DNA from: Nothopassalora personata
Lineage: Eukaryota; Ascomycota; Dothideomycetes; Mycosphaerellales; Mycosphaerellaceae
Reading direction: 5' to 3'
DNA length: 64,000 nucleotides
NCBI GenBank assembly: GCA_033816765.1
Contig: CM066296.1
Location: 1,736,001 to 1,800,000 of the forward strand
Below the pieces are notes generated by a model. That model searched no databases. It saw only the letters and a list, made by a program, of their open reading frames with translations, and was not told the DNA's origin. The number at the start of each line of letters is the position of its first letter. Position 1 is the stretch's first letter. Shown in pieces: positions 1-10,109 of this stretch. The translations under genes and the position numbers were made by a program.

Positions 1-1759
1 TTAGAGGGGACTCGATTAAGAAAGCACGGGTATTCCTAAGGGAGCTCTCTCTTATCTTTACCCTCTTAGGCGGTACGTATGCAACGAACGAGTTAAAGGT
101 CCTATATAGGGTTATGTACCTAAGCGGAGAGGCAAGTAAGCGATAGCACGCTAACTATAGCGTCCTTAACCTTAAAGGGTATATATACTAGGACTTTAAG
201 GAGTTCTGTCGAGACGTATGCGGTAATCCTATAAACCGCGTGCTTAATGTAATATTAGAGTATGAGGCGGTGAAATAGAAGGATAACTAGACAGTACGTT
301 AGTTTACGACTAAGCTAGATGTTATAGAGGATTAGTTAGGGGACTATACGGAGGCGCAACGCGTGCGACATATGCTCGCTAAGCTTACGCCTAGCCTACG
401 GTCCGTAATCGTTAAGTTTTATAACATCCTAACAACTAGAGAGGAACTAGTAATCCTAGCTTCGCGTATTAAAAGCACGGAGCGTAGTAGCGGAGGGCAC
501 GACCGCGGGCAGTATAGTCGCCGTAGGCGAGAGACTAAGGGCGACTAAGGGCGAAGCGATCGTAGCTCAAAGTAGTAGAAGTATAGTTAGGCGTCGCGCG
601 ACCCGGGTACGAGTTACTAGCGGGACGCCGGCGGATCGTCTATAACCTTCGATAGGACTAAAGCGGAGTACTATGGATGCTATAAGAAGGGTTATATTAA
701 GACGGATTGCCCGAATAGGCACCTATAGAAGGACCGTAGCGCGCAAGCGGTTCGTAGGGTAGACGCTATGAAGGCTCTAACTAAGAAGGGCAGTGACTAG
801 GGAAAAGGTAGAGGACTAGAAGTAGGTCGCTCCTAAGTCCGAGTTTTCCTAAAGTCGACCCCTTAAGGCGAGTAGATGTGTGTCTATCGTAGCGACTAGG
901 GAAAAGGTAGAGGACTATAAGTGGGTCGCTCCTAAGTCCGAGTTTTCCTAAAGTCGACCCCTTAAGGCGAGTAGATGCGTGTCTAGCGCGTCACTTGCGA
1001 GGCGTAGTCGAGACTCGTAAGGGCTTTCGCGAGGCTACGTTTCTCCTAGATAACTATGCGGATCTTAGCCTAGTGTCGTATAAGTATATACTCCGACATT
1101 AAATGTAACCCATTAATAGGGCAAGGCTACCGAAGTTAGAGTCGTATACGCATAACCTAGGGTATTACTACGGCGCCTTTACGGTTCGGCTACGACTCGC
1201 TAATAACGCGGGAGTAGAGCGCGTAAGTAACGCTATCTACTACGCGGTACCTATAGGTAGGCTATTAGTAATTTTAGGTAGACCCTAGCGGCATCGTAAT
1301 TGGATAGTAAAGGCCGATAAGGATAACTAGTAGTACTACGGTATAGAGACGCCTACGGTTTAGTAGCGTGACGCACGCGAGTTCCTTAAGGATCTCGAGA
1401 GCTTAAAGTAGGTTTATGCGATAAGTGTTCGGGCTATTGCTACAGTAGTACCTAAAGGAGAGGGCCCCTCGTAGCCTAAAGAATTTATAGACTTCCGAGA
1501 TGTATACGCACCTAATGAGTAGGCGAAGCGTAAGATGCCCGACGGGGTTAAGCATGCGATTAATCTCGTTAAAGGAAAGAAACCCCCTTTTAAGCCCCTA
1601 TACTACTAGTCCTTAACTAAGTTAGAGGCCTTAAAGGAGTACCTTACGTAAGCAATGGAGAAGGGGTGGATTAGGCGGTCCGTAAGCGAGGCGGGTGCGC
1701 CTATCCTGTTCGTGCTAAAGAAGAATGGTACTCTTAGGCTCTATATTAATTATAGAGGC
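1..1759 (+). pseudogene. Gypsy gag, protease and start of reverse transcriptase (RIP-degraded)
   Basis: Conceptual translation across stops gives a retrotransposon gag region (about 1-650) and a CCHC zinc knuckle near 672-722. The first knuckle cysteine and the histidine codons have become tyrosine codons, as expected from CA/TG to TA changes. A retropepsin-like segment lies near 1140-1300, and the start of the reverse transcriptase lies at about 1590-1759, including the stretch reading [17 protein letters not shown]. The frame stops at the Copia insertion and resumes at 7249-7253 after the duplicated GAGGC. It cannot encode a protein now because stops occur every few codons. The family is firmly Ty3/Gypsy; only the far 5' end of gag is missing. 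Confidence 0.88.
795..991 (+). repeat. 99-bp in-frame tandem duplication in the gag C-terminus
   Basis: Two adjacent copies (about 795-893 and 894-990) are nearly identical and have a period of 99 bp, exactly 33 codons, so the duplication kept the gag frame. The copies differ at a handful of positions, several of which are RIP-type transitions (for example AAGTAGG against AAGTGGG). The duplication therefore predates at least part of the RIP mutation. Confidence 0.85.
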
Positions 1760-2025
1760 TGTTGAGAATATGCAGGTCATCGGGTTAAAGAGGTTGGGGT
1801 CTACCGGACCCCAACATGTGGTTGCCCCGCAACAGGATTACGTGGCTGGGTGACATGGCTGGATCAGGGGTATAAGACTCATCCGAACAGATGAGTCTGC
1901 CTCTTATCCTTTACATCCACATCCGCGATACTTGTTCATAGAGACACGCTATCCCATTGGGTCCTTCTTCGTCCTAAGGCAAGATTCCATCTTCCAGTGG
2001 CTGCGCAACTCGTACCTGTTTAACA
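1760..2025 (+). repeat. 5' LTR of the young Copia element
   Basis: This 266-bp repeat starts TG and ends CA. Inside it are a nine-base-pair inverted repeat with a five-base loop (1793-1815), a TATA-like box TATAAG at 1871-1876 followed by a short hairpin-forming stretch (about 1877-1898), and a pyrimidine-rich stretch. The TATA-like box probably drives transcription of the element. It matches the copy at 6983-7248 at every position I compared. Confidence 0.95.
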
Positions 2026-2040
2026 GGTTATGAGCCCGGG
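2026..2040 (+). other. Copia primer-binding site (half-tRNA type, initiator Met)
   Basis: The sequence GGTTATGAGCCCGGG begins immediately after the 5' LTR. It is complementary to the anticodon stem-loop of eukaryotic initiator methionine tRNA (core GGGCTCATAACC), not to a tRNA 3' end. Copia of Drosophila and Ty5 of yeast are known to prime from such an internal half-tRNA fragment. The older Copia on the minus strand has the same site with one RIP-type change at 17,546-17,560. Confidence 0.85.
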
Positions 2041-2539
2041 TTTGCCTACTTGGATCTCGTCTTACTCGAAGTCGTAACGCAGTTATTCCTCTGCAGGATA
2101 AAGGAAGGGCAGACTGGAGGCCGCCTCCGCATTGCACAGGAAGCTACAGCTCGCTGTAGGTGCATATCAGTCGTGAAAGCGCCTAGTGAGACACTATCAG
2201 TCTTTGACCGACTCAGAGGGTCGGAAGAGAAGCCTGTGTCAATACCCCAGACAGGTGGGCGAGCCTACTGGGAAGAGTCGCTCTCAGGACACCGCGTCGT
2301 CCTCACCGACTAACTGTTCCGTCTGAGAGAGTCGCAGTGTCTCAGAACACCCTCCCCTGAGAGAGTTACAGACAGCGTCTCAGAACACGATCCTACGACC
2401 GATTATCCCCTCTCCGGCCGACAGCCATCCTGTCCGCCATCAACCACGCGTTCGACTTATCCCCTCGATACCGCGAACGACCGAATACCTATCGACTCCG
2501 TGGGCAGCCATCCTGACCCACACACACATACACAAAAGC

Positions 2540-5233
2540 ATGGAGTCCGAAACTGGACACAGCAGCCTTGGGAGAAGGAGGGCAGCCCCCATCCTCGCCA
2601 AGGACAACTGGAGAACATGGTTCTCCTTGATGCAAGACCATCTTGAGGCCCAAGATGTGTACTGGGTAGTGGACGGAAGCAACCCACTGTCTAGCACCCC
2701 AAGCTCCTCAACACCATCTGAATCATCTACCTCCCAATCTGGACTTCAAGAATCAAGATACAGTCCAGCCGGCAGAAAGGCTAATGCAAAGGCAAGATAT
2801 GAGATCTTTATCTGCCTTTCGCAAGATGACCAAGACGAGGTGTTGGAGATAAGAGAAGCTGGGGAGATCTGGCTCAAGATGAGAGCGAAGTACAGCAGGG
2901 TTCATGCTGCACATGCAATGGCAGTTGTTCAAGAGTTGATCAACTTCAGAATGACAGAGAACATGACTATCAGGCAGGCCTGGGTCCATCTTGGCAACCT
3001 TGCACGAAGGATTGCCGAAGTCGACCCAGCAGAGGCTCACTACACAGAGCCTACAAGGAAGCTGAAGCATCTGCTTCAGGCTCTGCCTGAGGTGTATCTT
3101 GAGACGAAGAACACCATCCTGGCCCAGCCAGGACTGTCATACGAAGATTGTCTGCAACTGCTTGAGTCACATGAATCCAGACTGGAGGTCGCATCCAAAG
3201 AAACAGCGATGTTTGCGGGAAGAGGTTACCAGGGCAAGATCACCTGCCATCTCTGTGATGGTGATCATCTCATCAAAGAATGCCCACACCTCTCCGGCGC
3301 CAAGCAGACTGTCAAAAAGGACAAGCACAACAGAGGAAGGACCTCTGTTGTAAAGAGACAATCATCACCGCCGAGAAGACGTTCGCAATCCCCAAACCTA
3401 AGGGATATGCTCAAGGCGGTGAGTGATCTTACAAAGCAGATGAAGGAGGGCCAAAAGAAGCCTAAAGCCTCCTCATCCAAGCCTGCAAGGGCACACGTAA
3501 CCCAAGAAGACACATCAGATTCTGAAGCACCCCTAGAAGATGATGATGTCGATGAGGTTGCCCATTCCACTGTGGAAGCCAAAGGCAAATACCCCTCCTC
3601 AGAGTGGTTGCTTGACTCTTGTGCCTCGTCCCACATGACTGACCAAGATTCACTTTTCAGGACACTGAAGCCTCTCGGGAAGAGAAAGTGGATCAAGGCT
3701 GGAGGTGGCTTTCTCCATGCCACGCATGTGGGAAGCGCAGTGATGGGTGGTCCCTCTGGGAAACAGATTGTCTTGGAAAACGTTTTGCTTGTTCCTGGCC
3801 TTGGAGTTAGTCTTGTTTCGTGGAACCAGTTCAGCCATCAGTTTGCTGTCCAACCACCCAGTTTCACCCTCAAGTCCCTCTCTGGAAAACCAGTTGTCCA
3901 GACAAAGATGAAGGGAGGAGTTCCATTCATTCAGACTATCTCTGAACAGCTTGAGCCCATATCACATGCCTTGCTGGCTCAAGACGATGAAATGGAACAT
4001 GCTATGGCATCTACTGGATCTGAAGATCAGTGGGAGCTATGGCATAGAAGATGTGCACACCTTGGCAAGGGGTTGCTGAGAAATCTACACCGAGTCACTG
4101 ACAAGAAAGACCCCATTCCTGTCCCTGCTGAACACCAGAACTGCAAAGTGTGTTCACTTGCCAATATCAGGAAGTTCAAGGGTCCTGCTACAGAGAGAAA
4201 AGGAGAACGACTAGCTCTCGTCTCCGTTGACATCTGTGGGCCTTTTCAAGGGGCAGTCTCAAGACTAGGGTACAAGTACTGGCTTGAGATTGTGGACAAC
4301 TTCTCGAGAAAGAAGTGGGTCATCCCTTTAAAGGCTAGGAGTGATGCTCCTGCAGCCCTCCAGGAATGGAAGATGCAGGTAGAAAACGTCGCAAGATGCT
4401 TCCTATCTGCAATCAGAAGTGACGGTGCAAGGGAGATTCTCGCCTTGCTGAAGCAGTGGGAGAAGGAGTTTGGCATCCAGATGGACACGACCGATGCCTA
4501 CAACTCACTTCAGAATGGTCCTGTGGAGAGATCAATTCAAGCCTCTGAGAACACAGTGAGAGCAATGCTGGAAGACTCAAACATGCCAGTCGAATTCTGG
4601 CCAGAAGCCCTCCTTGCTCAAACTGTGGTGAGAAACAGGCTCCCAAATGGACCCATTGTAGATGGTATCGCTCTTTCGCCGGAAGAAGCCTTCACTGGCC
4701 AGGTACCATCTGTTGACCATTTGAGAGTCTGGGGATGCAAAGCAGTGGTCTATGTAGACCCGAGGTCCCATCCTCAAGGCTTGAGAAGAGACAAGCTGAT
4801 GAATAGGGGCAAAGAAGCTGTGTTCGTGGGCTACAATGAGAACACCACGAAGCAATGGCTGTTCTGGGAGCCTGACATGCGAGCTATCAAGGCCCACAGC
4901 CAGGTCGACTGGTTCGAGAATGAGAAGGGGGGTGATATGGATCTTGGCATCACCTTCACCAACCAGTCGAACAAAGCGCCGCAGGAATCCCCAATTCATC
5001 AAAACCACCACCACAGCCAGCAAAGCCGCTGTTTGTACAACTTCCCCCACCTCCAAAAGACATGGGAGAATACCAGAAGATTGGAGACGAGGGGACTCCA
5101 GGAGAAAACGAGGAAGATCCCATTCAGGAGGACCAGCCTCAACAGCCATCCCAACTTGCAGGCAACAAGAGGTCAAGGGGGGATGGAGATGATGGCTCTG
5201 CTGAGCATGAAGCCAAGCATCACAGGGCATTGA
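2540..5233 (+). CDS. Copia gag-protease-integrase polyprotein (ORF 1)
   Basis: The ORF has 897 codons. It begins at the first long-frame ATG after a 514-bp leader. An N-terminal Copia gag domain is followed by a zinc knuckle of the form C-x2-C-x3-H-x4-C (residues 236-248). The aspartic protease site reads LLDSCASSHMT (residue 359 is the catalytic Asp), where most families have Asp-Ser/Thr-Gly. A pre-integrase HHCC zinc region lies near residue 499, and the integrase core has the D, D, E triad at about residues 564, 628 and 663. After about residue 810 the frame runs out of homologous sequence, and the RT part continues in another frame, so the last 90 or so residues are probably not native. 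It should assemble particles and integrate element cDNA. Confidence 0.92.
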   Translation: MESETGHSSLGRRRAAPILAKDNWRTWFSLMQDHLEAQDVYWVVDGSNPLSSTPSSSTPSESSTSQSGLQESRYSPAGRKANAKARYEIFICLSQDDQDEVLEIREAGEIWLKMRAKYSRVHAAHAMAVVQELINFRMTENMTIRQAWVHLGNLARRIAEVDPAEAHYTEPTRKLKHLLQALPEVYLETKNTILAQPGLSYEDCLQLLESHESRLEVASKETAMFAGRGYQGKITCHLCDGDHLIKECPHLSGAKQTVKKDKHNRGRTSVVKRQSSPPRRRSQSPNLRDMLKAVSDLTKQMKEGQKKPKASSSKPARAHVTQEDTSDSEAPLEDDDVDEVAHSTVEAKGKYPSSEWLLDSCASSHMTDQDSLFRTLKPLGKRKWIKAGGGFLHATHVGSAVMGGPSGKQIVLENVLLVPGLGVSLVSWNQFSHQFAVQPPSFTLKSLSGKPVVQTKMKGGVPFIQTISEQLEPISHALLAQDDEMEHAMASTGSEDQWELWHRRCAHLGKGLLRNLHRVTDKKDPIPVPAEHQNCKVCSLANIRKFKGPATERKGERLALVSVDICGPFQGAVSRLGYKYWLEIVDNFSRKKWVIPLKARSDAPAALQEWKMQVENVARCFLSAIRSDGAREILALLKQWEKEFGIQMDTTDAYNSLQNGPVERSIQASENTVRAMLEDSNMPVEFWPEALLAQTVVRNRLPNGPIVDGIALSPEEAFTGQVPSVDHLRVWGCKAVVYVDPRSHPQGLRRDKLMNRGKEAVFVGYNENTTKQWLFWEPDMRAIKAHSQVDWFENEKGGDMDLGITFTNQSNKAPQESPIHQNHHHSQQSRCLYNFPHLQKTWENTRRLETRGLQEKTRKIPFRRTSLNSHPNLQATRGQGGMEMMALLSMKPSITGH

Positions 5234-6948
5234 TTGCCCAGATGTTTCATCTTGATCCAACCATGAGCTGGGTTGAGGAAATCCTGAATGACGTGGAAGA
5301 GTATGCATTTGCTGCTGTTGGGCAGGCCATAGCCTACCAGCAGGAAGTGCCAATCCCAAAGTCCTATAAGGAGGCAGTGGGAGACCCCAATTGGGGACAT
5401 ATGTGGAAAGAGGCAATCCAGAAAGAACTTATTGCCTTGGAAAGCAACAACACCTTGGAACCAGTTGTACCGCCAAAGGGTGCCAACCTGGTTACATCCA
5501 AGTGGGTCTTTGATGTGAAAAGGATGATCAGTGGAGCCATAGAGAAGTTCAAGGCAAGACTGGTTGCAAGAGGGTTTTCACAGAAATATGGTGTTGACTT
5601 CGAAGAGACCTTTGCGCCTACTGTCAGGCATGATACCCTCAGGGTGTTCATGGCTGTAGTGTGCGAGAAGGATCTCGAGATGCACCAGGTGGATGTGAAC
5701 AATGCTTTCACCGAGAGCAGTCTTCTTGAAGACATCTACATGATCCCACCCCCAGGTGTTGAGGTTCCCCCGAACATGGTCTTCAAGGTCTTACGCAGCC
5801 TTTACGGACTCAAACAAGCAGCCAGAGACTGGAACAAACTCTGTGTTGCCAAGCTGGAACAGATTGGATTCACCCAGTCCCAGGTGGATCCATGCCTACT
5901 CATTCACAAAGGGAGAGACATCATGATTCTCACCCATGTGGATGACATCCCTATTGCAGCTCCGAAGCTGTCAGATATTCAGTGGTTCAAGGCTGAATTT
6001 GGACGCGTGTTCAAGATCAAAGATCTTGGGGAACCGGAGAAGATCCTCGGAATGAGGATCACGAGAGATAGGTCCCAAGGAACTCTCAAGCTCGATCAGG
6101 GACACTATGTCCAAACCAACCTTGCCAAGATGAATATGGCTAGAGAGAAGGCTACACCAACCCACTCACCCATGGATAGCTATGAAGACTTGAAACCTAC
6201 AGCTACAATGGATGAGAGGTGCAACAAGCAGGATTACCAGAGCTACAATGGTACCTGGATGTGGCCAATGACAATGACAAGACCGGACCTTGCTTTCCCC
6301 CTTGGAAGAATCAGCTCATATGTGGCCGACCCGTCAAAGCAACACATGAGAGCTTTGAAGAAACTCTCCCGCTATCTCAGATCATACCCTGATCTTGGAT
6401 TGATGTTCAAGCGCGGTGGAGGTGTTCTCCAGGGGTACTCAGACTCTGACTATGCTATGGACAAAGCAGACAGAGTCTCAATCCTTGGGCATGTGTGGCT
6501 CCTCTGCGGATCCCCTGTGTCCTGGATGAGTAAGAAGCAGAAGTCTGTTGCAACATCAACAATGGAGGCTGAGTTCATGGCCATGAACGCAGCCGCAAAG
6601 CAGTCGCAGTTCCTTGCTGCAGTCCTCCGAGAAATGAGGTGTCCAGAGCTTGTTGGAGAATGTTCTTTCCAGCCAAGCGTCAAGGCATGCAAGAGTACTG
6701 TTGACGAGCTGAGACCAGTGAAGCTCATGGGCGACAACCAAGCAGCTTTGACCCTTGTCAAAGATGCCCATGTGCACGAGAGGTCAAAGCACATTGATGT
6801 TGCATACAACTACGTCAGACATCTCTGGTGGCAGAAGAAGATTGCAGTGGAGTACTGCCATACAAAGAACATGGTTGCTGATGGGTTAACCAAACCCCTT
6901 AGTGGCCAGCAGTTTCAAAACTTTGTGAGGCAGCTCCAGCTTGCATAA
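5062..6948 (+). CDS. Copia reverse transcriptase-RNase H (ORF 2, frame -1 to ORF 1)
   Basis: This frame is open from 4936; the first ATG is at 5062, giving 628 codons. It holds the Copia reverse transcriptase (start motif around WKEAIQKEL, catalytic HVDD box near residue 294) and a complete Copia RNase H (SDSDYA near residue 459, then the STMEAEF and SKHIDV blocks). The proline-rich linker before the ATG (about 4981-5060) reads as the natural continuation of ORF 1. The element was therefore probably one polyprotein that acquired a one-base deletion or equivalent between about 4936 and 5060. No canonical slippery heptamer is visible, so a programmed shift is less likely. The ORF ends 25 bp before the polypurine tract. 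Confidence 0.93.
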   Translation: MGEYQKIGDEGTPGENEEDPIQEDQPQQPSQLAGNKRSRGDGDDGSAEHEAKHHRALIAQMFHLDPTMSWVEEILNDVEEYAFAAVGQAIAYQQEVPIPKSYKEAVGDPNWGHMWKEAIQKELIALESNNTLEPVVPPKGANLVTSKWVFDVKRMISGAIEKFKARLVARGFSQKYGVDFEETFAPTVRHDTLRVFMAVVCEKDLEMHQVDVNNAFTESSLLEDIYMIPPPGVEVPPNMVFKVLRSLYGLKQAARDWNKLCVAKLEQIGFTQSQVDPCLLIHKGRDIMILTHVDDIPIAAPKLSDIQWFKAEFGRVFKIKDLGEPEKILGMRITRDRSQGTLKLDQGHYVQTNLAKMNMAREKATPTHSPMDSYEDLKPTATMDERCNKQDYQSYNGTWMWPMTMTRPDLAFPLGRISSYVADPSKQHMRALKKLSRYLRSYPDLGLMFKRGGGVLQGYSDSDYAMDKADRVSILGHVWLLCGSPVSWMSKKQKSVATSTMEAEFMAMNAAAKQSQFLAAVLREMRCPELVGECSFQPSVKACKSTVDELRPVKLMGDNQAALTLVKDAHVHERSKHIDVAYNYVRHLWWQKKIAVEYCHTKNMVADGLTKPLSGQQFQNFVRQLQLA

Positions 6949-6982
6949 GGGATTGTTGGAGACCTTCTGACCTGAGTGGGAG

Positions 6983-7248
6983 TGTTGAGAATATGCAGGT
7001 CATCGGGTTAAAGAGGTTGGGGTCTACCGGACCCCAACATGTGGTTGCCCCGCAACAGGATTACGTGGCTGGGTGACATGGCTGGATCAGGGGTATAAGA
7101 CTCATCCGAACAGATGAGTCTGCCTCTTATCCTTTACATCCACATCCGCGATACTTGTTCATAGAGACACGCTATCCCATTGGGTCCTTCTTCGTCCTAA
7201 GGCAAGATTCCATCTTCCAGTGGCTGCGCAACTCGTACCTGTTTAACA
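6983..7248 (+). repeat. 3' LTR of the young Copia element
   Basis: This is a 266-bp copy of the 5' LTR, preceded by the purine tract GAGTGGGAG at 6974-6982 and followed by the target duplication GAGGC (7249-7253), after which the host Gypsy reverse transcriptase continues in frame. Confidence 0.95.
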
Positions 7249-10053
7249 GAGGCCTAAATAAGATTACAGTAAAGAACCGATACCCCCTGCCCCTAATTAG
7301 CGAGACGCTAGATAGGCTATTAGGTTCTAGGTTCTTTACTATAATCGATTTAAAGGACGCCTACTATCGTATCCCTATTAAGCGAGGCGATAAGTGGAAG
7401 ACTGCGTTTCGCACGCGATACGGACACTACGAGTACCTAGTAATGCCGTTCGGGTTGACTAACGTACCGGTAACCTTTTAAGGGTATATTAATAAGGCGC
7501 TAACCGGCTTAGTTAATAACATTTACGTAGTCTACCTAGATAATATCCTCATCTATAGCGAGACGCGTAAGGCACACGTACGAGCCGTACGCGCGGTACT
7601 AGAGAGGCTACGAAAGTTTGCCCTATTCGCAAACCCTAAGAAGTGTTACTTCTTCTAGGAGAGTGTAGAGTTCCTTAGGTTTATCGTGAGCGCCGTAGGC
7701 GTGTCGATAGATAGGAGTAGGGTAGCCGCTATCGAGGAATAGCCTACACCTACGACCTTTTATAAGGTCCAGTCCTTCCTTAGGTTTTGTAACTTCTACC
7801 GGCGTTTTATAGAAGGATACTTAAGGGTCTACAAGCCCCTAACGGACCTACTAAAGGGATCTAAGGACGGTAAGAAGCACGGCCCTCTTACGTGGACCTT
7901 AAGCGAAGAGTAGGCGTTTCGACAGCTTAAGGCCGGATTCTTAGGTGCACTAATACTTAGGCACTTCGATCCTACGCTACGTACGCGAGTCGAGACGGAT
8001 ACCTTAGGTTTCGCCATCGTAGGTATTATATCCTAATTGTTTAGTGCTAAGTAGCATCCTGTCGCGTTCTATTTACGTAAGATAATACTAGCTAAGTGTA
8101 ACTACGAGACGCACGATTAGGAGCTACTTACAGTAGTTAAGGCTTTTAAGCATTAGAGGCTATACTTAGAGGGCGCTACGTATACGGTGCGAGTGCTAGT
8201 CGACTACGCTAACCTATAGGGCTTTATGACAGTAAAGCAGCTAAATAGGCGGCAAGCTCGATAGGCTACGTTCCTACAGTCTTTTAATTTTATAGTAGAG
8301 CATCGGCCGGGTAAGACTAACCTAGCCGACGCGCCTTCGAGACGTAGTAACTACGTAGCTATAACGTAATAAACTTCGAACTTGCTACCTACCTTATAAA
8401 GTAAGCTGTCTTTCTAGAAGGAGTCTCTAGAAGGGATAAGCGAGCCGACGGTAAAGCGCGTGCTTACTACCTACGAGGCGATATAGGGCGACATAGGCGC
8501 GGCAATAGTAGTACGGAGAGGTAACCTTCCCTATTAAGACAAGCCGTCTTTACTAGTAGCAGTATACGCTACAGTAATATAGGGTTAAGCTTATAGCTCG
8601 ACGGGTGAGTTAATCCCACTCTTAATAAAGATCGCGTAGTAGTAAGACAACTAGTATATCGTATACTTAGCGTAGGCGCTAAGCGCGAGGGACGCTAAGG
8701 GATAGCATGTAAAGGATGACCTTATGTACTGCGGAGACGCGATCGTAGTACCTAGGGATTACGCAATTAGGTCGCATCTAATTTGCATGCACTACGACGA
8801 CGTCCTCGCGGGTTACTTTAGAAGGACTAAGACTAAAGAGCTATTACGACGTAATTATTAGCAGGACTCACTTAGTACGGACGTGAAACAATACGTCTAA
8901 GCCTATAGAACCTACTAGGGTTCAAAGGCGAGGCGCTATCGACCCTACGGCGAGCTACAACCGCTTCCTAGACCGGAGCGACCGTAGTAGGAAATTACTA
9001 TAGATTTCATTACGGACCTACCTCTAAGTACGCGAGCCGGTTACGTGTATAATACGATCCTAGTAATAGTCGATCGCTACTTAAAAATAAGCTTATATAT
9101 CCCGACGACGAAGACTTGCATAGCTGTAGAGCTTACGAGGCTCCTACGAGACGAAGTCGTGCGACACTATAGTGTCCCGTTAGGCATAGTAAGCGACCGA
9201 GGTCCGGTCTTTACTAGTCAGTTTTAGAGTAACTTCTACTTCGAAGCGCGTGTAAAGCGTAAGCTATCTACGGCCTTTCACCCTTAGACTAACGGCTAAA
9301 CTAAGAGGGTAAACTAAACCCTCGAATAATACCTTCGTTATTACTATAGTGACAATTAAACTAAGTGGGCTAAGTAGCTTACAGTTACTAAATTCGTAGC
9401 TAATAATAGCATCTACCTAACACTACGGATAAGTCCGTTCGAAATAGCGCACGGTTAGCGACCTAAGATTACCCCTATACTAACTAGATCTCGAGACGAG
9501 ACCTAGGGGGGGGGAAGTACTAGCAGCGGTAATAGCTGCGAGTCGTATGCGAAAACTACGCGCTACACTCGAGGAGCGATGGAAGGCTACAGTAGAAAGC
9601 TAGGCTCGCTACTATAATAAGACCTACTAAGCTAAGACCTACCGCGTAGGTAACTTAGTCCTATTATTAACGAAGAACCTTAAGTTAGCAGTGCTAAAGA
9701 AGAAGATAGGTCCGAAGTTTATCGGCCTATACCGCATTACGGACGCTATCGGTTCGTAGGCGTACCGCCTAGCGCTACTAGCCGACTTAAGGCTCTATAA
9801 CGTCTTCTATGTCTCTCTCCTTAAGCCGTATATCGGTAGCGATAAGGATGGACCCGTACCCCCTCTAGCTAATAAGGACGGAGAGTATAAGGTAGAGGCA
9901 GTACTAGATAGACGTAAGCGTAAGGGTAAGCTGCAGTATCTAGTCTAGTAGAAGGACTAGCTAGAGGAGTATAACAGCTAGGAACCGGCGGAGGGCCTCG
10001 CGAATGCGAATCGCATAGTAGCCGACTATAAGGCGTTAAGGAGAAGTAAATGA
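7249..10053 (+). pseudogene. Gypsy reverse transcriptase, RNase H, integrase and chromodomain (RIP-degraded)
   Basis: This is the second half of pol after the Copia insertion. The start is well preserved ([17 protein letters not shown], then LVMPFGLTN). The catalytic YLDD box reads YLDN because TGAT became TAAT. RNase H lies at about 7950-8360. The integrase spans about 8790-9480, with IVIVDR-like and SDRGPVFTSQF blocks. A chromodomain-like ending (EPAEGLANANR) lies at about 9960-10,053, terminating at TGA. Stops occur throughout. The chromodomain places the element in the chromoviruses, which target heterochromatin. The same lesion in the YLDD box is present in copy 2. Confidence 0.9.
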
Positions 10054-10109
10054 GACTAGTACTAGAGTATAAATAAAACTTTTCTTAACTATAAACAAAA
10101 CAAAAGCTA

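Larger units (their letters stand above)
1760..7248 (+). mobile_element. Young Ty1/Copia retrotransposon inserted in the Gypsy reverse transcriptase
   Basis: The 5489-bp element has 266-bp LTRs beginning TGTTGAG and ending TTTAACA, which look identical by eye. The target-site duplication is GAGGC (1755-1759 and 7249-7253). A primer-binding site follows the 5' LTR and a polypurine tract (6974-6982) precedes the 3' LTR. The two long ORFs hold gag, protease, integrase, reverse transcriptase and RNase H in Copia order. Unlike its host Gypsy it shows no RIP signature: CAG and CAA codons are intact and CA/TG dinucleotides are common. Identical LTRs mean a recent insertion, later than the RIP episode that destroyed the Gypsy copy. 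A one-base frame change between integrase and reverse transcriptase may make this copy defective. Confidence 0.96.

Noticed and set aside
3601..3640. Asp-Ser-Cys in the Copia protease as an inactivating mutation
   Set aside because: The unrelated older Copia has Ser-Cys-Ala in the same context, so it is a lineage trait.
4936..5060. Programmed -1 frameshift in the young Copia
   Set aside because: No slippery heptamer of the usual form is in register with ORF 1, and Copia elements normally shift between gag and pol rather than between integrase and reverse transcriptase.
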